Below are positions 49,452 through 59,252 of a stretch of DNA of 64,000 nt, piece after piece. The DNA is taken from assembly GCF_028682635.1 (NCBI RefSeq), contig NZ_JANHLK010000001.1, forward strand, positions 1 through 64,000. Reading direction: 5' to 3'. The position numbers and the translations under genes are program-made. The number at the start of each line of letters is the position of its first letter. The stretch's first letter is position 1. The notes under the pieces are model-generated. The model worked only from the letters and a program-made list of their open reading frames with translations. It made no database searches and was not told where the DNA came from. The DNA comes from Pseudomonas putida. Its GTDB lineage: Bacteria > Pseudomonadota > Gammaproteobacteria > Pseudomonadales > Pseudomonadaceae.

Positions 49452-50213
49452 ATGAGCATGACGTTTTCCGGCCAGGTGGCCGTAGTGACAGGCGCGGCAG
49501 CCGGCATCGGCCGGGCCACGGCCCAGGCGTTTGCCGCCGAAGGCCTGAAGGTGGTGGTGGCCGACATGGACACCGCGGGCGGTGAGGGCACGGTAGCGCT
49601 GATCCGCACGGCAGGCGGCGAAGCGACGTTCGTGCGTTGCAACGTGACGCTGGAAAGCGATGTAAAAAATCTGATGGATGAAGTGGTTAATACCTACGGC
49701 CGTCTCGACTATGCCTTCAACAACGCCGGCATCGAGATCGAGAAGGGCAAACTGGCCGAGGGTACGGTCGACGAGTTCGACGCGATCATGGGCGTCAACG
49801 TCAAAGGCGTGTGGTTGTGCATGAAGTATCAACTGCCTTTGTTGCTGGCCCAGGGCGGCGGTGCAATCGTCAACACGGCTTCTGTGGCCGGTCTCGGGGC
49901 TGCACCGAAGATGAGCATCTACGCGGCGTCCAAGCACGCGGTCATCGGCCTGACCAAATCGGCCGCGATTGAATACGCCAAGAAAAAAATCCGCGTCAAT
50001 GCCGTGTGCCCGGCGGTGATCGACACCGACATGTTCCGCCGCGCCTACGAAGCAGACCCGAAGAAAGGCGAGTTCGCCAATGCCATGCACCCGGTGGGTC
50101 GCATCGGCAAGGTCGAGGAAATCGCCAGCGCGGTGCTGTACCTGTGCAGCGATGGCGCGGCGTTCACCACGGGGCACTCATTGGCCGTGGATGGCGGGGT
50201 TACGGCGTTTTGA
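49452..50213 (+). CDS. Short-chain dehydrogenase/reductase
   Basis: 253 residues, classical SDR: TGAAAGIG cofactor loop, NNAG, catalytic Ser region NTASVAG and YAASK. The acidic residue after beta-2 (VVADMDT) suggests NAD preference. Substrate unknown. Divergent from the MDR reductase gene. Confidence 0.88.
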   Translation: MSMTFSGQVAVVTGAAAGIGRATAQAFAAEGLKVVVADMDTAGGEGTVALIRTAGGEATFVRCNVTLESDVKNLMDEVVNTYGRLDYAFNNAGIEIEKGKLAEGTVDEFDAIMGVNVKGVWLCMKYQLPLLLAQGGGAIVNTASVAGLGAAPKMSIYAASKHAVIGLTKSAAIEYAKKKIRVNAVCPAVIDTDMFRRAYEADPKKGEFANAMHPVGRIGKVEEIASAVLYLCSDGAAFTTGHSLAVDGGVTAF

Positions 50214-50347
50214 TTGCGGATCGACCTCCAGCGTTCTGAAAACGACGGGGGCGTAGCTTTTTGCCATTATTGCGACGCCAGAGACTTGTGTTGCCAAAGG
50301 CCCGTTGCGACTCTGCCGCTATTGATAATGGCGGGGGACTGAGTGCA

Positions 50348-52312
50348 ATGATTTCGGCCGTGCAAGGACGTTTTGCCAACCTCGGTATGGCAAAAAAACT
50401 GGGTGTCGGGTTTGTGCTGGTGCTGTTGCTGACGGCCCTGGTGGCGGCCATCGGTGTCTGGTCGCTGCACACCATCAGCCAACGCTTCGACGGGCTCAAG
50501 CAGATGTCTTCGCTCAACAGCGGCTTGCTCAAGGTGCGGCTGCTGGAGCAGGAATATGCCTTGCTCGGCAGCCCGAAAACCGTCGACGCCCTGCACGCAG
50601 GCGTTGACGGCCTGATCGACCTGGCAAAGCAGCTCAAGGCGGCGTCGGCGGCCAACGTACCGGTGATGAATGACGTCGAGCAGTCCCTGGGGGCCTACCG
50701 CAAGGCGTTTGACGAATTTGTCTCGCTCAGCCAGGCCAAGGACCTGGCGCTGGAAATGGCCAGTTGGTCGGTGTCCAGCGTGGCCAACAACCTCGACGTC
50801 CTGCAAGCCGGGCTCGCCGACGACGGCGCTTATACGCTGAAGGAATCCGAAGGCAAGGACGGCGCGCAATTCATCGAGCAAGCCAGCCAGGTCAGCCAGG
50901 TTTCGCGGTTGATGCTGCAAGCCATGAACGAAGCGCGCGTGCGCCTGGACCAGAGCCGCAAGGGCGACGACAGCACCGCACAGGGCAAGATCGAGCAGGC
51001 CAGCCAGGCGCTGACCCAGGCCGAACAACTCAAGAACACGGTAAAGGATGAGGGCTACCAGACCGTCCTCAATGAAGTGACCGGCCATATCGCCAGTTTC
51101 AGCGACAAGCTCGCCGAGTACACCGGCCTGCTGGAACAGGAAAAAACCGTCTACCAGCAATTGCATCAACGCGCTGCCCAAGTGGTGGAGCGGGTGGATC
51201 AGGCCTATGTCGCCGAAGACCAGTCGATGCAGACGCAGCTGAAGAACAACTCTCTGCTGATCCTCGGTTCTTCCGTGCTGGCCTTGCTGGTCGGCCTGAT
51301 TGCGGCGTGGGTGATCACCCGCTTGATCGTCGCGCCGCTGCGCACCGTGATTGGTGTGGCGCAGCAGATCGCTGCCGGGGACCTGAGTGCCAAGGTTGAA
51401 GTGACCCGCCGAGACGAGATTGGCCAGTTGATGCAAGCCATGCAGCAGATGGGCGAAGGGCTGAGCCAGATCGTCAGCGGTTTGCAGGCGGGCATCGAGC
51501 AGTTGGCCACGTCAGCGCAATCCTTGTCCGCCGTGACCGAACAGACCAACCTCGAAGTCAGCAGCCAGAAGGAAGAAACCGAGCAGGTGGCGACGGCCAT
51601 GAACCAGATGACCGCCACCGTGCATGACGTCGCGCGTAATGCGGAGGAGGCCGCCCAGGCGGCGCAAACGGCGGACGGCAAGGTTGAAAGTGGGCAACGG
51701 GTGGTGCGTCAGAGCATGGTGCGGATCGAACAGCTGGCGGAATCCGCCACTTCGGCCAGTTCAAGTATCGAAAGCCTGAGCGCGGAAATCCAGAACATCG
51801 GCACGGTGCTCGGCGTGATCAAGAGCGTGGCGGAGCAGACCAATTTGTTGGCCCTCAACGCGGCCATCGAAGCCGCCCGGGCCGGCGAACAGGGCAGGGG
51901 GTTTGCGGTGGTGGCCGATGAAGTGCGGGCCCTGGCCAAGCGGACCCAGCAATCGACCGAGGAGATCGAGCGACTGGTCAGCGCCTTGCGCTCGGCGGCG
52001 CAGGCGTCGGTGCAGCAGATACAGAGCAGCGGCGAGTTGGTGAAACTGGCCGTCAGCGATGCACTGCAGACCGAGAGTGCGCTGGGGAGCATTGCGGCGG
52101 CCGTGTCCTTGATTCAGCAGATGAACCAGCAGATCGCGGCGGCTGCCGAAGAGCAGAGCTCGGTGGCCGAGGAGATCAATCGCAGCGTCACGAGTATTCG
52201 TGCGAGTGCGGACCAGTCTTCGCTGGCGATGCAGGGCAATGCGGCGTCGAGTATCGAGCTGGCGCAGTTGGGGGTTGAGTTGAAGGGGATGGTGGGGCAT
52301 TTCAGGCTCTGA
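50348..52312 (+). CDS. Methyl-accepting chemotaxis protein with HBM sensor domain
   Basis: 654 residues: helix at about 18-40, a long helical periplasmic part (about 40-300) fitting a helical bimodular (HBM) domain like McpS of P. putida, helix about 300-320, HAMP (about 322-375), and signalling hairpin with [20 protein letters not shown]. The tip hairpin is intact; the last residues lack a clear CheR-binding pentapeptide. Probably senses TCA-cycle organic acids. ATG 50348 chosen over upstream in-frame starts. Confidence 0.85.
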   Translation: MISAVQGRFANLGMAKKLGVGFVLVLLLTALVAAIGVWSLHTISQRFDGLKQMSSLNSGLLKVRLLEQEYALLGSPKTVDALHAGVDGLIDLAKQLKAASAANVPVMNDVEQSLGAYRKAFDEFVSLSQAKDLALEMASWSVSSVANNLDVLQAGLADDGAYTLKESEGKDGAQFIEQASQVSQVSRLMLQAMNEARVRLDQSRKGDDSTAQGKIEQASQALTQAEQLKNTVKDEGYQTVLNEVTGHIASFSDKLAEYTGLLEQEKTVYQQLHQRAAQVVERVDQAYVAEDQSMQTQLKNNSLLILGSSVLALLVGLIAAWVITRLIVAPLRTVIGVAQQIAAGDLSAKVEVTRRDEIGQLMQAMQQMGEGLSQIVSGLQAGIEQLATSAQSLSAVTEQTNLEVSSQKEETEQVATAMNQMTATVHDVARNAEEAAQAAQTADGKVESGQRVVRQSMVRIEQLAESATSASSSIESLSAEIQNIGTVLGVIKSVAEQTNLLALNAAIEAARAGEQGRGFAVVADEVRALAKRTQQSTEEIERLVSALRSAAQASVQQIQSSGELVKLAVSDALQTESALGSIAAAVSLIQQMNQQIAAAAEEQSSVAEEINRSVTSIRASADQSSLAMQGNAASSIELAQLGVELKGMVGHFRL

Positions 52313-52331
52313 TGCAGGCCTGACTGCCACT

Positions 52332-52406
52332 AAAAGATCGCAGCCTGCGGCAGCTCCTACAGGGATCGCATTCCACTGTTGGAGCTGCCGCAGGCTGCGA
52401 TCTTTT
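52332..52406. repeat. REP inverted pair
   Basis: AAAAGATCGCAGCCTGCGGC and its inverted copy lie between the convergent chemoreceptor gene and the coiled-coil gene; same family as 143-202. Confidence 0.85.
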
Positions 52407-52433
52407 GATCTTGTTTCTACGTTCGCTCGGTGA

Positions 52434-53204
52434 TCAGTCGTAGATCACTTTCTTCTTCCAGTCCGCATCCGCCTCGACGTCCTTGAGGCCTTCGGTCAAT
52501 TGGTTGACATCGCCCTCCACCGGAGCGATGCGGTCCATGACCTGGTCGTTGGCGCGGGCCAGGAGTTTTTCCAGGTATTGCAATTGTTCGGCGTAGACCT
52601 GGGGGTCCTGCTGCTTGCGCAGGTACTGCACGCCACGCTCGAACGCCAACCGCGCCTGGCCGGGCTGGTTCTGCTGCAGGGAGTGCTGGCCGAGGTTGTT
52701 GAAAAACTCGATGTGCAGCAGCACAAGGATATGGCGCACTTCACGGATCCAGCCCTTGGCTTCGTTGGGGGGAAGGAAACCATCCTGTGCCGCGCGGGTG
52801 ATCTGGCCATGCAGGGCTTCAAGCAGGAAACGCACGTCCTTGGCCTTGGCTTCAGTCTGGATCGGTGCCGGCGGGTTGTTGACCGGAATCGATTGGCCCT
52901 GGGCAACCAGGGCCTCCAATTCGGTTATCCGTGCCTTGAGGTTGGCGCTGGTCTTTTCCAGGTTCAACAGGCGTTGGCAAACATTCAGCTCCAGGCGGGT
53001 CAGCAGCAGCTTGAGCGCTGGCGTCATCAACTGGCCGGGAAACGTCTCGGTGATCTCACCACAGCGACGCAAACGGTCATTGAGTTCCACCTTGGTACGG
53101 GCCCTTTCCAGCTTATTGTTTTCCACCACATGGTTGATGTAGCCAATGGCGATCAAGAGTGCAATCCCGGCTACGACGAGCAGGGTGATCATGAGTGGTG
53201 TCAC
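52434..53204 (-). CDS. Membrane-anchored coiled-coil protein of unknown function
   Basis: 256 residues: one N-terminal membrane helix (about 5-25), a coiled coil (about 28-105), and a helical C-terminal half with a TPR-like ARLAFERGVQYLRKQ segment. No family is recognised with confidence. The start is GTG at 53204 with AGAGGT upstream; ATG at 53192 is the alternative. The following 53205-53460 holds no other gene I can support. Confidence 0.7.
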   Translation of the reverse strand: MTPLMITLLVVAGIALLIAIGYINHVVENNKLERARTKVELNDRLRRCGEITETFPGQLMTPALKLLLTRLELNVCQRLLNLEKTSANLKARITELEALVAQGQSIPVNNPPAPIQTEAKAKDVRFLLEALHGQITRAAQDGFLPPNEAKGWIREVRHILVLLHIEFFNNLGQHSLQQNQPGQARLAFERGVQYLRKQQDPQVYAEQLQYLEKLLARANDQVMDRIAPVEGDVNQLTEGLKDVEADADWKKKVIYD

Positions 53205-53460
53205 CGGTAAGACCTCTTCTATAGGGTTTGCATGCGAGTGTAGTGGCTTGGTCTCCAGCTGCCTGGAGCCGCTCGACTGCTTGACTCGGCGTGGCCAAGG
53301 TTTTATCGGCCGCAGCCCGCTTATATAAATGCTGGCACCTCAGGAGCATATTGCCATCACTCATGGCGTCGACTATAACGTCTTGGCGAGTGTCAGAATA
53401 TAGGCGCCAGACCCCGGGCGACGGAAAACCGCAAGGGGCCTTAAAAGCAGTCCGAAGTCA

Positions 53461-53517
53461 TTGATTTAAATAAATTTATAACAGGGGGTTGACGACCTCT
53501 CAATCCATCCATAGAAT
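53461..53517 (+). promoter_or_regulatory. tRNA operon promoter with UP-like element
   Basis: A strong sigma-70 promoter: TTGACG (53489-53494), 17-bp spacer, TAGAAT (53512-53517). An AT-rich stretch (53461-53482) just before the -35 looks like an UP element, and the GC-rich run after the -10 (GCGCGCC) is typical of stringently controlled stable-RNA promoters. Confidence 0.85.
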
Positions 53518-53578
53518 GCGCGCCACTTGCAGCGTAAAGCACACAGCGAAACGAAGCAGGCAGTGAATGTTGTAGTGT

Positions 53579-53654
53579 GTCCCCTTCGTCTAGTGGCCTA
53601 GGACACCGCCCTTTCACGGCGGTAACAGGGGTTCGAGTCCCCTAGGGGACGCCA
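53579..53654 (+). tRNA. tRNA-Glu (TTC)
   Basis: 76 nt including CCA: acceptor GTCCCC/GGGGAC, anticodon TTC in the loop CTTTCAC, T-loop GTTCGAGTC. First of two identical tRNA-Glu genes here. Confidence 0.97.
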
Positions 53655-53656
53655 TT

Positions 53657-53732
<76 letters not shown>

Positions 53733-53836
53733 TTTTTAAACGGTCTTGCTTTCGGGCAGGGCTGAGTGAAACCAGAACCAAGTCTTCGGATGCGGATCTG
53801 GGCACCGAAACACACACCATGTGTTCCGGGCAGCGT

Positions 53837-53912
53837 GTCCCCTTCGTCTAGTGGCCTAGGACACCGCCCTTTCACGGCGGTAACAGGGGTTCGAGTCCCC
53901 TAGGGGACGCCA
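53837..53912 (+). tRNA. tRNA-Glu (TTC), second copy
   Basis: Identical to the copy at 53579-53654. The 104-bp spacer from the first tRNA-Gly is unlike the other spacers in the array. Confidence 0.97.
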
Positions 53913-53915
53913 TTT

Positions 53916-53991
<76 letters not shown>

Positions 53992-53997
53992 TATTTG

Positions 53998-54032
53998 ACG
54001 AAAACGCCGCTCACCGAGTGGCGTTTTTGTTT
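53998..54032 (+). terminator. Terminator-like hairpin inside the tRNA array
   Basis: AAAACGCC-G-CTC / GAG-T-GGCGTTTTT (stem 54001-54012 with 54016-54028) with a mismatched middle, then TTTTTGTTTG. It is close in sequence to the final terminator at 54151, as if copied along with the tRNA unit. Confidence 0.75.
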
Positions 54033-54065
54033 GTAACAGATGTTAGAGTCCCCCAGGGGATGCTT
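54032..54065 (+). pseudogene. Decayed 3' half of a third tRNA-Glu
   Basis: TAACAG..GTT.GAGTCCCC.AGGGGA.GC aligns with the variable loop, T-arm and acceptor 3' strand of tRNA-Glu at 26 of 34 positions, with no gap. The 5' half is absent; its place is taken by the terminator hairpin. The relic keeps the position expected for a Glu gene before the third tRNA-Gly. Confidence 0.75.
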
Positions 54066-54068
54066 TTT

Positions 54069-54144
<76 letters not shown>

Positions 54145-54150
54145 TATTTA

Positions 54151-54187
54151 ACAAAAACGCCGCTCATTGAGCGGCGTTTTTGTTTGT
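54151..54187 (+). terminator. Final terminator of the tRNA array
   Basis: AAAAACGCCGCTC and GAGCGGCGTTTTT form a perfect stem with an ATT loop, ending in TTTTTGTTTG. Confidence 0.9.
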
Positions 54188-54212
54188 GCGCGATTTATGT
54201 CCATCGTAGAAA

Positions 54213-54244
54213 AAAGGCCCGCCAGTCAGACTGAGCGGGCCTTT
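54213..54244 (-). terminator. Terminator of alaX
   Basis: AAAGGCCCGC and GCGGGCCTTT (54213-54222 with 54235-54244); the minus strand continues with TTTTTT. Lies 17 bp after the alaX stop. Confidence 0.85.
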
Positions 54245-54261
54245 ATAGGCGCGTCGCAGGT

Positions 54262-54888
54262 TCAGTCCACGTGGTAGTGGACGGACAACGTGCCTTTCTT
54301 TTGCGAAAGGGACGAGATCGTGACCGTGCCCAGGTCTTTCAGGCTACGTACATGGGTGCCGCCACAGCCATAGGCCGGCAGTTCACCGAAACTGATTTCC
54401 CGGGCGCCTTCGCGCAGCGATGTCAGGCGCGGCAGATCATGGGCGATCCACTGTTCGAGGCCGTCCTGAACGGTCTGCGGGTCAACGTCATGGGCCGAGT
54501 CTGCCGGTTTGAATTGCACACGTCCTTCGCCGGGCCAGTGATGCGCCTTGATCGGCATCCAGCCCATGGCCTGGACGAAGTGGCCAATCAGGTGGCCGGC
54601 CGAATGCATGCGGGTATTGAACTGGCGACGTTGCTCGTCGATGCGGATCTGGGTCATGCCGGGGTTGACCGGCTGATCGACGAAATGGACGATCCGGTCA
54701 GGATCCTGGACTACGCGCAGTACCCGGCTGTCGCCGATCCACCCCGTATCGCAAGGTTGTCCGCCGCCCTGAGGGTGAAACAAGGTTGCGCGCAGCACCA
54801 CGGCGAATTCGTTCTCGTGAGGTGCGCAGTCCAGGACTTCCACATTGGCCTTGAGGTCATCACTGTGGAAAAAGAGGCGAAGCGTCAT
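54262..54888 (-). CDS. AlaX-type alanyl-tRNA editing protein
   Basis: 208 residues, a free-standing relative of the AlaRS editing domain, hydrolysing mischarged Ser- or Gly-tRNA(Ala). Metal-binding HxxxH is present in MHSAGH and the CGGTH pair in the C-terminal third. A GG-rich FHPQGGGQPCDTG motif is typical. Divergent from the LysR gene. Confidence 0.88.
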   Translation of the reverse strand: MTLRLFFHSDDLKANVEVLDCAPHENEFAVVLRATLFHPQGGGQPCDTGWIGDSRVLRVVQDPDRIVHFVDQPVNPGMTQIRIDEQRRQFNTRMHSAGHLIGHFVQAMGWMPIKAHHWPGEGRVQFKPADSAHDVDPQTVQDGLEQWIAHDLPRLTSLREGAREISFGELPAYGCGGTHVRSLKDLGTVTISSLSQKKGTLSVHYHVD

Positions 54889-54979
54889 ATTCCAAGCTCG
54901 TAATCAAATTTCTATTTTTTATTATATGAAGCGTGGATTAGCGTGATAATCCGTTCAAACATCAAAGGACTGTTGCGTT

Positions 54980-55978
54980 GTGAGCATAAATCTTCCACTG
55001 CCATTGCTGGGTGAAATGGCGATTTTCGTCAAGGTCGTCGAAACCGGCAGCTTCTCCGAAGCCGCTCGGCAATTGGGCTCTTCGCCCTCGGCGGTGAGTC
55101 GCAGCATCTCGCGACTGGAGAAGGCCCTGGCCACCCGTTTGCTGCAACGGACTACACGAAAGCTGCGATTGAGCGATGGTGGCGAGGAGGTCTTCAAGCG
55201 GTGCCAGGAGATGGTCAACGCGGCCCGGTCCGTGATGGAAATCAGTGGTCAGTTCACTGATGAGCCCGAGGGAGTGGTGCGCATCAGCGTCCCTAAAGCG
55301 GTAGGCCGAATCGTGATTCACCCGCATATGCCGGAGTTTTTGCGCCGTTATCCCAAGGTGGATGTGGAGTTGTTGCTTGAGGATCGTCAGGTGGATCTGA
55401 TCGACGATCACGTCGACCTGGCGATTCGCATCACCGACCGGCCACCAGCGGGATTGGTGGGGCGACAGCTGCTGAGCATCGACCATCTGCTCTGCGCCAC
55501 ACCCGAGTATCTGGCCGAGCACGGGACGCCGACTCACCCCCATGACCTGCTCAACCACAGTTGCCTTTACCTGGGCGAAACCCCGAGCGATGCGCGGTGG
55601 AAGTTCAAGAAAGGCAGCAAAACCGTAACCGTCGGAGTGCGCGGACGGTATGCCGCCAATCACACCGGTGTACGTTTTGGCGCGGTGTTGCAGCACATCG
55701 GCATTGGCAGCCTGCCGTATTTCACCGCACGTCGTGCCTTGGAGAAGGGGTTGATGGTGCAGGTGCTGCCGGACTGGACGTTCCTGGCGTCCTACCACGG
55801 AGGCGCCTGGTTGCTGTATTCGCCAACCCGATACCTGCCGCCCAAGCTACGGGTATTGATTGATTACCTGGTGGAGTGTCTGGAGAAGGAGCCGACGTTG
55901 GGCAAGCCAGGCAAGTCGAGCACGCTGAGTACGCCGGTTTCGGAGTATGAGTTGCCCGAGAGTGAAGGGTTGTTCTGA
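54980..55978 (+). CDS. LysR-family transcriptional regulator
   Basis: 332 residues: N-terminal winged helix-turn-helix (about 10-68; FSEAARQLGSSPSAVSRSISRLE) and a LysR substrate-binding domain (about 98-300). Belongs to the branch with a TxxRxLxL motif after the HTH. Starts with GTG at 54980. It shares a 91-bp intergenic region with alaX, which it could regulate. Confidence 0.88.
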   Translation: MSINLPLPLLGEMAIFVKVVETGSFSEAARQLGSSPSAVSRSISRLEKALATRLLQRTTRKLRLSDGGEEVFKRCQEMVNAARSVMEISGQFTDEPEGVVRISVPKAVGRIVIHPHMPEFLRRYPKVDVELLLEDRQVDLIDDHVDLAIRITDRPPAGLVGRQLLSIDHLLCATPEYLAEHGTPTHPHDLLNHSCLYLGETPSDARWKFKKGSKTVTVGVRGRYAANHTGVRFGAVLQHIGIGSLPYFTARRALEKGLMVQVLPDWTFLASYHGGAWLLYSPTRYLPPKLRVLIDYLVECLEKEPTLGKPGKSSTLSTPVSEYELPESEGLF

Positions 55979-55986
55979 GGCAAAAG

Positions 55987-56064
55987 CAAAGATCGCAGCC
56001 TGCGGCAGCTCCTACAGGTGGTGCGCAATTCCCCTGTAGGAGCTGCCGCAGGCTGCGATCTTTT
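55987..56064. repeat. REP inverted pair
   Basis: AAAGATCGCAGCCTGCGGCA and its inverted copy lie between the convergent LysR and PA2817-like genes. Confidence 0.85.
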
Positions 56065-56067
56065 GTA

Positions 56068-56475
56068 TCAGTGCTTGCTGTCCTGATTCGACAACGCCAG
56101 CAGCTGTTTCTCCTGGTTCCAGTCGAAAGGTTCGTCATTCTGTTCGGCTTCGAAACGACGCTCTTCCAGTGCCTGGTACAGGTCGATTTCTTCATCGGAC
56201 AAGTAGTGCAGGCAGTCACCGGCGAAATACCACAGCAGATCCCGTGGGATCAGGTGGGCGATTTGCGGATAACGGGAAATGACTTGAGTCAGGATGTCCT
56301 GGCCCAGGTATTGGCTTTCGATCGGATCGATCGGCAGTGACGCCAGCAGTTCGTCGAAGCGCTCCAGGAACAAGGCATGGCTTTCTTCGGGAACCTGTTC
56401 GGCCTCACCTACGGCGACCAGGATGCTGCGCAAGTGGTCGAGCAAAACGAGATGATCGGCAACGATGTTGGACAC
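56068..56475 (-). CDS. PA2817-family conserved hypothetical protein
   Basis: 135 residues, acidic and helical, no membrane segment; I recognise it as the PA2817 family (blocks HLIPRDLLWYFAGDCLHYL and LSDEEIDLYQALEE). The GTG at 56475 with TGAGGAC upstream is the best start; an ATG 21 codons earlier lacks support. Lies upstream of nothing but next to fadE, as in P. aeruginosa. Function unknown. Confidence 0.75.
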   Translation of the reverse strand: MSNIVADHLVLLDHLRSILVAVGEAEQVPEESHALFLERFDELLASLPIDPIESQYLGQDILTQVISRYPQIAHLIPRDLLWYFAGDCLHYLSDEEIDLYQALEERRFEAEQNDEPFDWNQEKQLLALSNQDSKH

Positions 56476-56556
56476 GAGATAAGTCCTCAAGAGCAAAACG
56501 GGCGCGGGAGTATAAAGCTCCCGCGCGCATTTTCCCATGATCGAGAGCTGGATGGA

Positions 56557-59004
56557 TCAGCGCACGCTACCCTCGGTCAGGGCTATTTCCTCTTTATCGA
56601 AAGCATCGACATCGATCACTTTGCGTCGCGATGCTTCGGCCTCACGCAGTGTCTGGGCTTCCACCGGTTGCAACACGCCGGCTTCCAGTGCGGCCTCGAT
56701 GACATTTTCCCCGGCGACCGGTTTGACCTGACCGCTCTTGAGCGCCACGTGCAGTTTCTTGCGCAAGGGTTGCGCAGCGTCCAACAGATTGCAGGTGTGC
56801 TGCAGGACGCCAACAGGGTCTTCGACCGATTGCGGGCGGTAGCAACCCAGCAGCACTTCTTCCAGGGCCGGATCGCCCTTGGCGCGGCCAATCACCGCCG
56901 CCACTTCGGCGCCGAGTTTGTCCGACGGCCCTTTGTGGCGACGGCCGAACGGGAACACGATCACTCGCAACAGACAGCCCAGCACCTTGTTCGGAAAGTT
57001 GTCGAGCAGTTCATCCATGGCCCGCTCGCCGTGCCCGAGACTTTCCTCCATGGCCCAGGTAAACAGCGGCTTCATGTACTCCGGCGAGTCGAGGTCGTTG
57101 TACCGCTTGAGCGCGGCGCTGGCCAGGTACATGTTGCTCAGCACATCGCCCAGCCGTGCTGACAGGCGTTCGCGCCGTTTCAGTTCGCCGCCGAGCAGCA
57201 TCATGCTGAGGTCGGCGAGCAGGGCGAAGGCGGCAGCCTGACGGTTCAGCGCGCGGAAATAACCCTGGCTGAGCTTGTCGCCCGGCATGTGCTCCAGGTG
57301 CCCGAAACCCAGGTTCAACACCAGCGTGCTGGCGGCGTTGCCCACGGCAAAGCCGATGTGCTTGAGCAGCAGGCCATCGAACTCGGTGAGTGCCTGGTCC
57401 TTGTCCTCCCGTGTGGCCAGGGCCATTTCCTTGAGTACGAAGGGGTGGCAGCGAATCGCGCCCTGACCGAAGATCATCAGGTTGCGCGAAAGAATGTTCG
57501 CGCCTTCCACGGTGATGAAGATCGGCGCGCCGTTCCATTTGCGCCCCAGGTAATTGTTCGGCCCCATGATGATCGCTTTGCCGCCATGCACATCCATCGC
57601 CTGGCTGATGCACTCGCGGCCGCGCTCGGTGAGGTGGTACTTGAGGATCGCCGACAGCACCGACGGTTTTTCGCCGAGGTCCACCGCGTTGGCGGTCAGC
57701 ATCCGTGCGGCGTCCATCATCCAGGCATTGCCGCCGATGCGCGCCATGGCTTCCTGGATGCCTTCGAAAGCGGCAATCGGCACGTTGAACTGCTCGCGAA
57801 TCTGCGCGTACTGGCCGGTCACCAGGCTGGTGAACTTGGCCATGCCGGTGCCCACCGCCGGCAGGGAGATCGAACGCCCGACGGACAGGCAATTCATCAG
57901 CATCATCCAGCCCTTGCCGAGCATTTCCTGGCCGCCGATCAGGAACTCCAGCGGCACGAACACATCCTTGCCGGAGTTCGGGCCGTTCATGAACGCCGCC
58001 CCCAGGGGCAGGTGACGACGGCCGATGTCCACGCCGGGCAGGTCGGTTGGAATCAGCGCCAGACTGATACCCAGGTCTTCCTCTTCGCCCAGCAGGTGGT
58101 CCGGGTCATAGGCCTTGAACGCCAGGCCGAGCAGGGTAGCGACCGGGCCCAGGGTGATGTAGCGTTTTTCCCAGTTCAGGCGCAGGCCGAGGGTTTCCTT
58201 GCCTTCCCATTCGCCTTTGCAGATCACCCCGGTGTCGGGCATGCCGCCGGCGTCCGAACCGGCGAGGGGACCGGTCAGGGCAAAGCAGGGGATTTCATCG
58301 CCGCGCGCCAGGCGTGGCAGGTAATGGTTGCGCTGTTCGTCGGTGCCGTAATGCAGCAACAGCTCGGCCGGGCCGAGGGAGTTGGGGACCATCACGGTGG
58401 AGGCGAGATCGCCGCTGTGACTGGCCAGTTTCATCGCCACTTGCGAATGGGCGTAGGCCGAGAAACCCTTGCCGCCAAACTCCTTGGGGATGATCAGGGC
58501 AAAGAATCCCTGGTCCTTGATGTAAGCCCAGGCCTCGGCCGGCAAGTCCATGGTTTGACCGAGCTGCCAGTCACTGACCATGGCGCAGAGTTCTTCGGTC
58601 GGGCCGTCGATGAAGGCCTGTTCTTCTTCGTTCAGTTGCACCTTGGGATAGGACAACAGTTTGTTCCAGTCCGGACGACCGCTGAACAGTTCGCCGTCCC
58701 ACCACACGGTGCCAGCTTCGATGGCATCGCGTTCGGTTTCCGACATCGGCGGCAGGGTTTTCTGGAACCAGTTGAACATCGGTGCGCTGAAGAACTTGCG
58801 GCGCAGGTCAGGCAAAAGCAGGGGCGCCGCCACGGCGGCGGTCAGCACCCAGAAAATCAACAGCAGCCAACCCGGCGCGCGACTGAACGCGCCCATTGCC
58901 AGCAGATAGACAGCCACGATGCCCAGGGCAGGCAGCGGCGCGATGCGACGGTGGGCTAAATAAGCTATCCCGACAACCAGAACCAGTATCCACAACAGCA
59001 GCAT
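56557..59004 (-). CDS. fadE: Acyl-CoA dehydrogenase FadE
   Basis: First step of beta-oxidation, FAD-dependent. 815 residues, the long FadE type: two N-terminal membrane helices (about 2-18 and 24-60), the acyl-CoA dehydrogenase core (about 90-560; IIPKEFGGKGFSAYAHSQVA, FALTGPLAGSDAG, GGKAIIMGPNNYLGRKWNGAPIFITVEGANI with the catalytic region), and the DUF1974 C-terminal domain (about 520-800). A GGAGG site precedes the ATG. Confidence 0.93.
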   Translation of the reverse strand: MLLLWILVLVVGIAYLAHRRIAPLPALGIVAVYLLAMGAFSRAPGWLLLIFWVLTAAVAAPLLLPDLRRKFFSAPMFNWFQKTLPPMSETERDAIEAGTVWWDGELFSGRPDWNKLLSYPKVQLNEEEQAFIDGPTEELCAMVSDWQLGQTMDLPAEAWAYIKDQGFFALIIPKEFGGKGFSAYAHSQVAMKLASHSGDLASTVMVPNSLGPAELLLHYGTDEQRNHYLPRLARGDEIPCFALTGPLAGSDAGGMPDTGVICKGEWEGKETLGLRLNWEKRYITLGPVATLLGLAFKAYDPDHLLGEEEDLGISLALIPTDLPGVDIGRRHLPLGAAFMNGPNSGKDVFVPLEFLIGGQEMLGKGWMMLMNCLSVGRSISLPAVGTGMAKFTSLVTGQYAQIREQFNVPIAAFEGIQEAMARIGGNAWMMDAARMLTANAVDLGEKPSVLSAILKYHLTERGRECISQAMDVHGGKAIIMGPNNYLGRKWNGAPIFITVEGANILSRNLMIFGQGAIRCHPFVLKEMALATREDKDQALTEFDGLLLKHIGFAVGNAASTLVLNLGFGHLEHMPGDKLSQGYFRALNRQAAAFALLADLSMMLLGGELKRRERLSARLGDVLSNMYLASAALKRYNDLDSPEYMKPLFTWAMEESLGHGERAMDELLDNFPNKVLGCLLRVIVFPFGRRHKGPSDKLGAEVAAVIGRAKGDPALEEVLLGCYRPQSVEDPVGVLQHTCNLLDAAQPLRKKLHVALKSGQVKPVAGENVIEAALEAGVLQPVEAQTLREAEASRRKVIDVDAFDKEEIALTEGSVR

Positions 59005-59252
59005 ATTTAATCCTCCGTGAACCCAGGGCGTACCAACCCACAGAGCTTAGACGGCATCCGTAAAACCGGGTGGTCAGAGCGAGGGGATGGAAATCGTGGG
59101 AAACCCTGGATGATTGTGTAGGCCTTAGGCGCGACAGACCGTGAAAAATCGTTCATTGAGCGGGCGACAAAGCGCCCATGTTTGGCCGAAACGTCGTTAT
59201 CTCTGTGCTGAACCTCTCGATAGACTCGAGACTTCTCAAGGAGATTGCCCGC

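Noticed and set aside
57289..58959. A long frame opposite fadE
   Set aside because: The FadE reading on the minus strand is complete and well conserved; this frame has no recognisable domain.
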